A DNA stretch of 39,904 bases. Origin: an uncultured Mediterraneibacter sp. (GTDB lineage: Bacteria > Bacillota > Clostridia > Lachnospirales > Lachnospiraceae). The notes below the pieces were generated by a model. The model made no database searches and was not told the DNA's origin. It saw only the letters and a list, made by a program, of their open reading frames with translations. The number at the start of each line of letters is the position of its first letter. The stretch's first letter is position 1. Made by a program: the position numbers and the translations under genes. This document shows positions 20,440 through 28,383 of the stretch, piece after piece. The stretch is from contig CALWTQ010000032.1 of assembly GCA_944384505.1 (NCBI GenBank), positions 1-39,904 of the forward strand, written 5' to 3'.

Positions 20440-22331
20440 AAAAGAACAGACGTCCTTTAGGGAAAATATTAATGTTTCTGATGATCGCCTTTTTCTATCT
20501 CCCGATCATCTACATGGTGGTTTTCTCGTTCAATGAGAGTAAATCACTGACCAGCTTTACCGGGTTTTCTCTGCGCTGGTATCAGCATATGCTGGAGTCC
20601 AGCGATATGATGACCGCGCTCTACACTACGTTCAGCGTGGCGATTCTGGCGACTCTGATCTCCACGGTTGTGGGGACGGTTGCAGCCATAGGTTTAAGCA
20701 GCTCCAGGAAGCTCATACGGAATATTATGGAGCAGGTGGACAATCTCCCCATGATGAACCCGGAGATTGTGACCGCGATCGGTTTTATGCTTCTTTTCAT
20801 CACCTTCCAGGTGGAAAAAGGGTATGTGACCATGCTGCTGGCGCATATTGCGTTCTGTATCCCCTATGTGATTCTGTCCGTTATGCCGAAGATCCGTTCC
20901 CTGGATCCAAACCTGGCTGACGCGGCTATGGATCTGGGGGCAACGCCATGGAAAGCGCTCACAAAGGTGATCGTGCCTCAGATTATGCCCGGAATCATCT
21001 CGGGCGGTCTGATCGCGTTTACTATGTCCGTGGACGACTTCATTATCTCCTACTTTGTAACCGGGCAGGGGGTAAAAAACTTAAGTATCGTGGTCTACAC
21101 TATGAGCAAGCGTGTGAACCCCAGCATTAATGCAGTGTCCACTCTCGTGGTAGTGATCATTACCATTGTCCTTGCGGCCGTGAATTTAGGCCCTGTGATC
21201 GTGGCAAAGAAAAGTGTGCGGGCTGAGCTTGGAAAGCGCAGAAGGCTTTTCCCGGCAGCGGCGGGATGCCTGCTTGTGCTTCTCGTTGTGTTTGCGGTTT
21301 ACCAGGGAAGATCCGGGAGCGGGGACCGGCCGTATGAGGGACAGACCCTCCGGATCTATAACTGGGGTGAGTATACCGGCGAAAACATTATCCCTGATTT
21401 TGAGGAAGAAACCGGCGCCACGGTGGTGATGGAGAACTTTGATTCCAATGAGCAGATGTATATTAAGGTGGCTAATGGTGAATCCTATGATATCCTTGTG
21501 CCAAGCGATTACATGATACAGAGGCTGATTGAGGAAGGCTATTTACAGAAACTGGATAAATCAAAGCTCACCTGCATGGACAAGCTCTCAGACGCTGTAA
21601 AGGGACTGCCCTATGATCCAAATAATGATTACTCCGTGCCCTATTTCTGGGGGACTGTGGGAATTGTCTATGATAAGACTAAGGTGGACATAGAAGATCT
21701 GGAGCGGGAAGGATATAATATCTTCCTGGATGAAAAATATAAGGGAGACGTCTATCTTTACGATTCAGAGAGAGACTCCTTTATGATGGCGCTCAAAGCC
21801 CTGGGATATTCCATGAATACAGAAAATGAAGCAGAGCTCCAGGAAGCCTATGAGTGGCTGGTACAGTGTGTGCAGACTATGGACACAGAGATTGTGACGG
21901 ATGAGATCATCGATAACATGGCGCAGGGGAGAAAGGCGCTCGGCCTGATCTATTCAGGAGACGCGACTTATGTCATGGCGGAGAATGAAAACATGGGATA
22001 CTTCATGCCGGAGACGGGAACCAACCTCTGGTCCGACGCCATGGTTATCCCTGCCAACGCGCAAAATCCTGACCTCGCGCACGAATTTATAAATTATGCC
22101 AGCGATTATGACGGAGCCTATGACAATTCCAGCTATGTGGGATACACCTCTGCCAACCAGGAAGTTATGGACGTCCTGTCCGGCGAGGGAGGCGAATTCG
22201 AAGGAATCAACGCTTACATTCCTCGGACAGACAATGAGAACGACGAAGTGTTCGTGTACAACGCGGATACAAAAAAGATCATCAGCGATCTGTGGAGCAG
22301 AGTAAAGATCGCGGCAAGTAACGCGGATTAA
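20436..22331 (+). CDS. potC: PotC permease fused to PotD polyamine-binding protein
   Basis: One 631-residue protein combining the second permease and the substrate-binding subunit. Residues 1 to about 265 are PotC-like with TM segments and an EAA loop (AAMDLGATPWKALTKVIVPQIMPG). A further TM at about 270-288 (LFPAAAGCLLVLLVVFAVY) puts the rest outside the cell. From about 303 (LRIYNWGEYTGENIIPDFEEETG) to the end it is a PotD-type binding protein, including SDYMIQRL and the acidic and aromatic pocket segments such as YFWGTVGIVYD. Such potCD fusions are known in Firmicutes and tether the binding protein without a lipoprotein signal. Translation is coupled to potB by ATGA. The stop codon is followed after 5 nt by the long palindromic element. 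Confidence 0.94.
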   Translation: MKKNRRPLGKILMFLMIAFFYLPIIYMVVFSFNESKSLTSFTGFSLRWYQHMLESSDMMTALYTTFSVAILATLISTVVGTVAAIGLSSSRKLIRNIMEQVDNLPMMNPEIVTAIGFMLLFITFQVEKGYVTMLLAHIAFCIPYVILSVMPKIRSLDPNLADAAMDLGATPWKALTKVIVPQIMPGIISGGLIAFTMSVDDFIISYFVTGQGVKNLSIVVYTMSKRVNPSINAVSTLVVVIITIVLAAVNLGPVIVAKKSVRAELGKRRRLFPAAAGCLLVLLVVFAVYQGRSGSGDRPYEGQTLRIYNWGEYTGENIIPDFEEETGATVVMENFDSNEQMYIKVANGESYDILVPSDYMIQRLIEEGYLQKLDKSKLTCMDKLSDAVKGLPYDPNNDYSVPYFWGTVGIVYDKTKVDIEDLEREGYNIFLDEKYKGDVYLYDSERDSFMMALKALGYSMNTENEAELQEAYEWLVQCVQTMDTEIVTDEIIDNMAQGRKALGLIYSGDATYVMAENENMGYFMPETGTNLWSDAMVIPANAQNPDLAHEFINYASDYDGAYDNSSYVGYTSANQEVMDVLSGEGGEFEGINAYIPRTDNENDEVFVYNADTKKIISDLWSRVKIAASNAD

Positions 22332-22336
22332 GGGGG

Positions 22337-22742
22337 CTGCTATAAAGTTCACTAACTTCCGGATGAGAAACGTCCGAAAACAGAATCGATTCTCAAAACG
22401 TATTCTGCGGGGATGGAGGACGGCGATGGGCTTCGCTCCAGGGGATAAGGGAAACTAAAAGCTGCGGCGACAGACTAAATGCAAGGACTGACGGTGGACA
22501 ACTCGCATCCGCTCAGACAATTCCACCGTCAGTCCTAACGTCTGTCACCGCAGCTTTAACTTTCCCTAATCCCCTTTCGAAGGCGCCCGTCGCCATCCTC
22601 CATCCCCGCAGAATTTTTTCTCGAAATGGGGCTGTTTTCTGGGCTTTTTCAGGCCGGAAGTCAGTGAATATATAGCTGCTGCGAGAAACAGGCGCGGCCG
22701 GAAAGCTTTCGTAGAGGAAAGCCCTCAAGCCGCGCCAGTTTC
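22337..22742 (+). repeat. Long palindromic 3'-end element, copy 2
   Basis: Second copy of the element at 115-517, here on the plus strand in the same sense as the upstream pot operon. Arm 22337-22484 folds on 22536-22680. The apical stem is GGACTGACGGTGGA (22485-22498) with TCCACCGTCAGTCC (22522-22535), 14 perfect bp, around a 23-nt loop 22499-22521. Next to it GCTGCGG (22471-22477) pairs with CCGCAGC (22548-22554). Four positions of the apical stem differ from copy 1 and all four are compensated. The element ends in the terminator at 22685-22749. No protein-coding pattern is convincing in 22332-22842. Confidence 0.85.
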
Positions 22743-22749
22743 TTTTTTA
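22685..22749 (+). terminator. Terminator closing the pot operon, part of the repeat element
   Basis: GAAAC-A-GGCGCGGC (22685-22698) pairs with GCCGCGCC-A-GTTTC (22729-22742), with GGAAAG/CTTTCC-type pairs inside, followed by TTTTTTA. It is strong and well formed. The same hairpin, with a decayed U-run, is conserved at 119-164 in copy 1. Confidence 0.8.
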
Positions 22750-22779
22750 TTGGAGTTCTTACTCTGGGTGTGTTATCAT
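22750..22779 (+). promoter_or_regulatory. Promoter of the M50-like protease gene
   Basis: -35 TTGGAG (22750-22755), 18-bp spacer, -10 TATCAT (22774-22779), directly behind the terminator of the pot operon. Confidence 0.55.
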
Positions 22780-22842
22780 GAGTAGGAAACGCGTTGAGGT
22801 AAATCAACATGGAAAATATTATGAAATCAGAGGATGATATAT

Positions 22843-24024
22843 ATGGCTCAAACGGAAACCGGACAGAACGTAAAATCAGACAAAAAGCGTGGAAAAATCC
22901 GCGGCAGGGTGATCGGAATTCTAGGACTGGCTGCCGCTATGCTGATCGGCGGAGCAGGCGGATATGCCATCGCGGCGCTGACGGATTTTAACCTTGGCGG
23001 AGAAGAAAGCTTTCTGAATATTCTTGTGACGATTATAGTGGCGGCTGCCTGTGTGTATATTGCTTTCTTTCTGCAGGCAGCCCTGCATGAAGCAGGGCAC
23101 ATGATCTGCGGGCTTCTGACCGGATACCGGTTTGTCTCTTACCGGGTCGGCAGTTTTATGTGGATCAGGATCGACGGAAAGATCCATCTGAAACGGTTCT
23201 CCCTGGCGGGAACAGGCGGGCAGTGCCTGATGGATCCGCCGGATCTGAAGGACGGGAAAGTCCCCTATGTGCTCTATAACCTGGGCGGAGCGCTTATGAA
23301 CCTTATTGTGAGCATTGTATCTTTTCTGCTGGCAGGGGCGTTTGATGGAATCTGGTATCTGTCCCTGTTCTTCGGGGTTATGACAGCGGTTGGAGTGTGG
23401 CTTACAGCTGTGAACGGGATCCCACTAAAGCTTGAAATGCTTAACAATGACGGGCGCAATATTATAGAAATCGGCAGAAACAGGGAAGAGATGTACAGCT
23501 TCTGGGTGCAGATGAAGATGAACGGACAGATGGCGGAGGGGATCCGGACAAAGGATATGCCTGAAGAGTGGTTCGCTCTCCCGGACGAGGAGGGGATGAA
23601 ACATACAATGACAATGGCGAGAGCTGTGGCTTCGGCGGGCCGCCTTATGGATGAACATGATTTCGCAGGGGCGGCGGAGCTGATTGACCGTCTGCTCGCC
23701 GCGGATTCCGGACTCACCGGCCTGCACAGATATCTTCTGATCCCTGAGCGGATCTACTGCGAACTGCTCGGAGAGCGGAGGGAGGAGATCCTTGATCGGT
23801 GGAAGGAGAAGGATCTGCAGAAAGTTTTAAAGCAGATGAAGAACTATCCTCAGGTGATCAGGGCAGAGTACGCGTATGCGCTTCTGAGAGACCATGACGA
23901 GGAGAAGGCGGAGAAAATCCGCCGGAGGTTTGATAAAGTCACAAAGTCCTATCCCTATCCGGCGGACGCGCAGAGCGAGCGCGAATTGATGGAGATCGCG
24001 CAGTCCGCGGCGGCTGAACTGTAA
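22843..24024 (+). CDS. M50-like membrane zinc metalloprotease
   Basis: Integral membrane protein of 393 residues with site-2-protease-like motifs: zinc site HEAGH (82-86) in a TM segment, the conserved NLGGALMNLIVS helix (about 147-158), and NNDG further on, where M50 proteins carry their third ligand (usually LDG). An N-terminal basic segment and first TM (about 22-45) precede them. The C-terminal third (about 215-393) is soluble and helical, possibly TPR-like. Start 22843 is preferred over an ATG 9 nt upstream because AGAGGA is better spaced. It stands alone between two promoters. Related proteins occur in Lachnospiraceae without known substrates; a role in regulated intramembrane proteolysis or peptide processing is inference. 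Confidence 0.75.
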   Translation: MAQTETGQNVKSDKKRGKIRGRVIGILGLAAAMLIGGAGGYAIAALTDFNLGGEESFLNILVTIIVAAACVYIAFFLQAALHEAGHMICGLLTGYRFVSYRVGSFMWIRIDGKIHLKRFSLAGTGGQCLMDPPDLKDGKVPYVLYNLGGALMNLIVSIVSFLLAGAFDGIWYLSLFFGVMTAVGVWLTAVNGIPLKLEMLNNDGRNIIEIGRNREEMYSFWVQMKMNGQMAEGIRTKDMPEEWFALPDEEGMKHTMTMARAVASAGRLMDEHDFAGAAELIDRLLAADSGLTGLHRYLLIPERIYCELLGERREEILDRWKEKDLQKVLKQMKNYPQVIRAEYAYALLRDHDEEKAEKIRRRFDKVTKSYPYPADAQSERELMEIAQSAAAEL

Positions 24025-24032
24025 TCCGGAAA

Positions 24033-24061
24033 TAGACAGGGAAAATGAACTGTGCTAAAAT
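24033..24061 (+). promoter_or_regulatory. Promoter of the molybdopterin operon
   Basis: -35 TAGACA (24033-24038), 17-bp spacer, -10 TAAAAT (24056-24061), 27 nt ahead of moaC. The leader is too short to hold a Moco riboswitch. Confidence 0.6.
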
Positions 24062-24088
24062 ACATGGAGACCAAAGGAGAGGTGCAAT

Positions 24089-24631
24089 ATGGGATTTACA
24101 CATTTTGACGAAAACGGGAGAGCGCTTATGGTGGATGTAAGCGGCAAGGACGATACGGTCCGCCAGGCTTCGGCCGTGGGAAAGATTACGGTGAACCGGG
24201 AAGTGTTCCGTGCAATCCGGGAAGGAACCGTAAAAAAAGGAGATGTGCTTTCAGTCGCGGCCACAGCCGGGATTATGGGGGCGAAGAAGACTTCAGACCT
24301 GATCCCCATGTGCCATATTCTTCCGATCAGCAATTGTAAGATTGATTTTGAGATGGATGAAGAAGAATGCGCGGTTTACTGTACATGCACTGTGAAAGTG
24401 ACCGGAAAGACAGGCGTGGAGATGGAGGCGCTGACCGGTGTGAGCACTGCCCTTCTCACAATTTATGACATGTGTAAGGCTATGGATAAGTCCATGGAGA
24501 TCGGCGAGATTTATCTCTTGAGGAAGACCGGGGGAAAGAGCGGGGACGTGTACAATGACAGGAGCGGCCGTGTTCAGCGGAGCAGCTCAGCCGGGAAAGA
24601 GGAAAAGCGCAGGGAACTTAATATATTGTAA
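24089..24631 (+). CDS. moaC: Cyclic pyranopterin monophosphate synthase
   Basis: Second enzyme of molybdopterin synthesis; turns the MoaA product into cyclic pyranopterin monophosphate. The family core is complete: [14 protein letters not shown] near the start, the substrate site [22 protein letters not shown] and the catalytic-lysine region [13 protein letters not shown]. At 180 residues it carries a charged C-terminal tail of about 20 residues beyond KTGGKSG, where most MoaC proteins end. AGGAGAGG precedes the start. First gene of the moaC-mogA-moaA-GH25 operon. Confidence 0.96.
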   Translation: MGFTHFDENGRALMVDVSGKDDTVRQASAVGKITVNREVFRAIREGTVKKGDVLSVAATAGIMGAKKTSDLIPMCHILPISNCKIDFEMDEEECAVYCTCTVKVTGKTGVEMEALTGVSTALLTIYDMCKAMDKSMEIGEIYLLRKTGGKSGDVYNDRSGRVQRSSSAGKEEKRRELNIL

Positions 24632-24645
24632 CAGATGGAGAATAA

Positions 24646-25149
24646 ATGATGAAGGATGACAGATGGAAAGCAGCGGTAGTTACACTCAGCGATAAAGGAT
24701 ATGCGGGAGAGAGGGAGGACAAAAGCGGGCCTCTTCTCTGTGGGATGCTGGAAGAGGCCGGTTATGATGTGAGGAAAACGCTTCTCCTTCCGGATGAACA
24801 GAATGAAATTGAAAAATGTCTGTGTCAATTGTGCGATGATGATAGAATGGATATTGTTTTCACTACGGGAGGTACCGGGCTTTCCCCAAGGGACTGCACG
24901 CCGGAGGCGGCTCTCGCTGTGGCGGATAAAAATGTGCCAGGCATTGCAGAGGCTATGCGCCTGGCATCCCTGAAAGTGACGCCCAGGGCCATGCTGAGCC
25001 GCGGAGTATCAGTGATCCGGGGACAGACTCTGATCATTACCCTTCCCGGAAGCCCGAAGGCCGTGAAAGAGAACCTGGAGGCAGTGCTGCCGTCCCTTGG
25101 CCACGGGCTTGCAATACTGACGGGAAGAGCGGGAGAGTGCGCGAGATGA
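24646..25149 (+). CDS. mogA: Molybdopterin adenylyltransferase, MogA/MoaB family
   Basis: Activates molybdopterin by adenylation, or is the MoaB paralogue; the two cannot be separated by eye. The 167-residue protein has the family motifs VVTLSDKGYAG, DIVFTTGGTGLSPRDCTPEA and the C-terminal LIITLPGSPKAVKENLEA. Two adjacent ATGs exist (24646 and 24649); either may serve with GGAGAA upstream. Its stop overlaps the start of moaA by ATGA. No moeA, moaD or moaE is present in the window. Confidence 0.92.
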   Translation: MMKDDRWKAAVVTLSDKGYAGEREDKSGPLLCGMLEEAGYDVRKTLLLPDEQNEIEKCLCQLCDDDRMDIVFTTGGTGLSPRDCTPEAALAVADKNVPGIAEAMRLASLKVTPRAMLSRGVSVIRGQTLIITLPGSPKAVKENLEAVLPSLGHGLAILTGRAGECAR

Positions 25150-26141
25150 AAGATCAGTTTGGCAGAGAGATCACATATATGAGGGTGTCTGTGACAGACA
25201 GGTGCAACCTGCGCTGTGTTTACTGCATGCCGGCGGAAGGGATCAAGTGTGTTTCTCACGATGATATTCTTCGTTTCGATGAGATCGTCCGCATCTGCAG
25301 GATCGGAGCAGAGCTGGGGATCAGCCGGATTAAACTGACAGGCGGAGAACCGCTGGTGCGCAGAGACCTTCCGGAGCTTGTGGGAATGCTGAAGGAAATT
25401 CCCGGTATTGAGCAGGTAACACTGACGACGAATGGTATATTACTAAAGGAACAAATCAACGAATTAGTTTCGAATGGCCTGGATTCAGTTAATATAAGTC
25501 TGGATACTCTGGACGCCGGACACTATCGGCAGATTACCCGGACTGGCAGGATTGAAGAGGCGCTTGCGGGGCTTGATGCTGCCTGCTCCCTTCCGGGGCT
25601 TGCGGTGCGGGTCAACTGTGTGCCGCTGCCGTCCTCAGAAGCGGAGGAATATATCCGTCTCGCTCTTCTTGCCGGAGACCGCAGGATTGATGTGCGGTTT
25701 ATTGAGATGATGCCTATTGGCAGGGGGAAGGAGTCCGCGGGAAGAAGCGGAGAAGAGATTCTCGGGATCCTGTCGGATGAGTTTGGCGAGCCGGAGGAGG
25801 TGCGGGAACAGGTGGGAAACGGCCCTGCCGCTTATGTTCGGTTCCCCGGTATGCAGGGGAGGATCGGGTTTATCAGCGCAGTGACTCACCGCTTCTGCAG
25901 CGAATGCAACCGGATCCGCCTGACTTCCGTGGGAATGCTTAAGCCCTGCCTGCAGTACGGGACAGGGGCAGATATCCGGAAGCTCTTAAGAGAGGGAGAG
26001 CAGGATTCTGCGATCGGGGAAGTCATGAGAAAAGTGATCCGGGAGAAACCGTCTGGCCACTGTTTTGGGGAACCATCTCCTGATGGTGAAGGCGCGGAGA
26101 GTCTGCTGGAGACAAGAGATATGTCACAGATTGGAGGATGA
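25146..26141 (+). CDS. moaA: GTP 3',8-cyclase
   Basis: Radical-SAM enzyme for the first step of molybdopterin synthesis. With the start at 25146 it has 331 residues. The N-terminal cluster is C20-x3-C24-x2-C27 in DRCNLRCVYCMP; the second, C-terminal cluster is in FCSECNRIRLTSVGMLKPC. The chain ends in the Gly-Gly needed for activity in this family. The start is chosen for the ATGA overlap with mogA; a GTG 9 nt upstream in frame is possible. The last two codons, GGA GGA, also form the ribosome binding site of the next gene. Confidence 0.96.
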   Translation: MKDQFGREITYMRVSVTDRCNLRCVYCMPAEGIKCVSHDDILRFDEIVRICRIGAELGISRIKLTGGEPLVRRDLPELVGMLKEIPGIEQVTLTTNGILLKEQINELVSNGLDSVNISLDTLDAGHYRQITRTGRIEEALAGLDAACSLPGLAVRVNCVPLPSSEAEEYIRLALLAGDRRIDVRFIEMMPIGRGKESAGRSGEEILGILSDEFGEPEEVREQVGNGPAAYVRFPGMQGRIGFISAVTHRFCSECNRIRLTSVGMLKPCLQYGTGADIRKLLREGEQDSAIGEVMRKVIREKPSGHCFGEPSPDGEGAESLLETRDMSQIGG

Positions 26142-26143
26142 AT

Positions 26144-27094
26144 ATGAAGAGGAAGCTGACAGAAAGCAAAAAGCGCCGGGCAGCAGCTCTGGCGGTCTGC
26201 GTATGCGCAGTACTTCTTCTTTTTGTTTCTGCCGGCACCGCTCCGGTGCTGTCCCTTCGGGAAGAGGGAGAACTGGTTCAGAACGGGGAAGCAGATGAAG
26301 ACAGAGGCCCTTTCGTATACGAAAAGGACGGCAGAGAATACTATTCCTTTCAGGATGTGGAGGGAAATAGTTATGAGGCGCCGCTTCTTTCAGGAGTTTC
26401 CGCATGTCCCTATGACTTCTCGCTGCTCAAGACGGATGAGGAGACCGGCTATAAGAGTTATACAGATGAGAAAAACGGAATCACCGCCAGATTTGGCATA
26501 GACGTCTCTGAATTTCAGGGAGAGGAGATTGACTGGGAGCAGGTAAAAACAGCCGGTGTGGAGTTTGTCTTTGTACGGCTGGGATACCGCGCCTACGGTG
26601 AAACCGGAGAGCTGGTGCTGGACGCGATGTATGACCAGAACGTGCAGGGTGCTCTCGACGCGGGACTTGACGTGGGAGTGTATTTCTTCTCTCAGGCTGC
26701 CAGCGCCGCGGAGGCGGTGGAGGAAGCAGAGTTTGTCCTAAAGCATGTGAAGCCCTATGATATCTCCGGTCCGGTTATATATGACACAGAGGAGATAAAG
26801 TGGGATACGTCGCGCACAGATGGAAATACGAGTCAGGAATTTACCAATTACTGCAAAGTGTTCTGTGAGACAATTGAGCATGCCGGGTATGAGCCGATGA
26901 TCTATTCCAACCTGAAATGGATGTCATTTACGCTTGACATGGAAGAGCTTGCGGAGTATGAATTCTGGTACGCGGATTACCATGAGATCCCCCAGAATCC
27001 TTATGATTATGCGGTGTGGCAGTACAGTGAAAATGGCGTGGTGCCCGGGATCAACGCGAATGTAGATCTGAATCTGTGGTTTCAGAAGAAATGA
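26144..27094 (+). CDS. GH25 lysozyme-family protein, membrane anchored
   Basis: Muramidase-type cell wall hydrolase of 316 residues. Residues about 12-31 form a signal anchor after a basic start (KRKLTESKKRR). A linker region follows, and the GH25 domain runs from about 117 to the end, with FGIDVSEFQG containing one catalytic Asp and VIYDTEE the other acidic pair; the C-terminal AVWQYSENGVVPGINANVDLN is typical. Start 26144 is chosen because GGAGG (26133-26137) is properly spaced from it but touches the ATG at 26138. The gene is translationally tied to moaA although no link to molybdenum cofactor is known; it is probably a passenger of the operon. Confidence 0.92.
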   Translation: MKRKLTESKKRRAAALAVCVCAVLLLFVSAGTAPVLSLREEGELVQNGEADEDRGPFVYEKDGREYYSFQDVEGNSYEAPLLSGVSACPYDFSLLKTDEETGYKSYTDEKNGITARFGIDVSEFQGEEIDWEQVKTAGVEFVFVRLGYRAYGETGELVLDAMYDQNVQGALDAGLDVGVYFFSQAASAAEAVEEAEFVLKHVKPYDISGPVIYDTEEIKWDTSRTDGNTSQEFTNYCKVFCETIEHAGYEPMIYSNLKWMSFTLDMEELAEYEFWYADYHEIPQNPYDYAVWQYSENGVVPGINANVDLNLWFQKK

Positions 27095-27137
27095 CAGTGT
27101 CAGAGTACAAGAAGAGGTACGGTTACAAGGAGATAAA

Positions 27138-27334
27138 ATGATGTTGGGGCAAAAGCCCCCAACTACGATGCCTGCGGATTGTTCCGTGCTACGCACTCCC
27201 ACAATCCGCCCCAATATTCGCATATCGTGGGATATGCATCCCACTTTTATGCTCATATCGGGGCGGGTCCCAAGGTCTTTCACCCACTTATGAGCAAGCT
27301 CATGTGGGCTTAGACCTTTTGACCCTGGCATCAT
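27138..27334. repeat. Compact 197-bp multi-hairpin element with ATGATG/CATCAT ends
   Basis: Intergenic element between the GH25 gene and prmA. The ends are inverted (ATGATG at 27138 and CATCAT at 27329-27334, extended by matching GGG and CAAAAG blocks). Inside are four consecutive hairpins: 27144-27162 (GGGGC/GCCCC); 27174-27209 (GCGGATTGT/ACAATCCGC); 27209-27263 (CCCC/GGGG with an ATAT stem and an inner GTGGGAT/ATCCCAC); and 27265-27325 (GGGTC, AAGGTCT and CCCAC paired with GTGGG, AGACCTT and GACCC). I recall similar translated sequences as spurious hypothetical proteins in Lachnospiraceae, which would make it a dispersed repeat; that is memory, not a search. Confidence 0.65.
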
Positions 27335-27364
27335 AAAATAAAGTTAAGATAGGAGAAGCGGAAA

Positions 27365-28321
27365 ATGAAGTGGAACAAATACAGGCTGAAAACAACCACC
27401 AAGGCAGAGGACATTGTCAGCAGTATGCTCATGGATCTCGGGATTCAGGGGGTGGAGATTGAAGATAAAATTCCTCTGTCCCAATCTGATAAGGAGCAGA
27501 TGTTCGTTGATATCCTGCCCGAGATTGAGGAAGATGACGGAACGGCATACTTAAGCTTTTACCTGGAGCCGGAGGAGGATCAGGAGAAGATCCTTTCCGA
27601 TGTGCGAAGAGAGTTAAAGGAGATGTCCGAATATGTGGACGTGGGAGAGTGCCTGATCGAAGAGTCAGAGACAGAGGATGTGGACTGGGTGAATAACTGG
27701 AAACAGTACTTCCACCAGTTCTATGTGGATGATATCCTGATTATTCCTTCCTGGGAGGAGGTAAAGCCGGAAGATCAGGATAAGATGGTGATCCACATTG
27801 ATCCGGGAACTGCCTTCGGTACAGGAATGCATGAGACAACCCAGCTCTGTATCCGCCAGATCAGGAAATACGTGACAAAAGATACAAAGATTCTGGATGT
27901 GGGCTGTGGCAGCGGTATTCTGGGAATGCTGGCACTGAAATTTGGGGCGGCCTATTCTGTGGGAACAGACCTTGACCCGTGTGCGATAGATGCAACGCAT
28001 GAAAATATGGAGGTAAACGGAATCACGAAAGACCGGTACGAAGTGATGATCGGAAATCTGATTGATGACGAAGCGATACAGGAGAAGGCCGGCTATAACT
28101 GCTATGACATCGTTGCGGCGAATATACTTGCCGATGTTCTTGTGGAGCTGACGCCGGTGATTGTGAATCAGTTAAAACCGGGCGGCATCTATATTACAAG
28201 CGGAATTATTGACGACAAGGAGCAGACTGTGGTGGATGCGGTGAAGAAAGCCGGGCTTAACGTGCTGGATGTGACATATCAGGGCGAGTGGGTCTGTGTG
28301 ACGGCTCAGAAGAAAGAATAA
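27365..28321 (+). CDS. prmA: Ribosomal protein L11 methyltransferase
   Basis: SAM-dependent enzyme that methylates ribosomal protein L11. The 318-residue protein has the PrmA-specific N-terminal domain, the IDPGTAFGTGMHETTQLC segment, the SAM site ILDVGCGSGILGMLALKFGA and the NIL-type motif VAANILADVL. AGGAG sits 10 nt before the ATG. It heads the prmA-rsmE pair, a standard Firmicutes neighbourhood. Confidence 0.96.
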   Translation: MKWNKYRLKTTTKAEDIVSSMLMDLGIQGVEIEDKIPLSQSDKEQMFVDILPEIEEDDGTAYLSFYLEPEEDQEKILSDVRRELKEMSEYVDVGECLIEESETEDVDWVNNWKQYFHQFYVDDILIIPSWEEVKPEDQDKMVIHIDPGTAFGTGMHETTQLCIRQIRKYVTKDTKILDVGCGSGILGMLALKFGAAYSVGTDLDPCAIDATHENMEVNGITKDRYEVMIGNLIDDEAIQEKAGYNCYDIVAANILADVLVELTPVIVNQLKPGGIYITSGIIDDKEQTVVDAVKKAGLNVLDVTYQGEWVCVTAQKKE

Positions 28322-28383
28322 GCGTCAGCTTGGCCCAGGCCATTCCTGATAACTGAACTGTTACAAGAATAAGGAGACAAAAA

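Noticed and set aside
24025-24088. Moco riboswitch before moaC
   Set aside because: The gap is 64 nt and mostly filled by promoter and ribosome binding site; too short for the aptamer.
26924-27334. Minus-strand 136-codon frame across the GH25 end and the multi-hairpin element
   Set aside because: Half lies opposite GH25 and half inside the repeat; it looks like a typical spurious hypothetical protein from such repeats.
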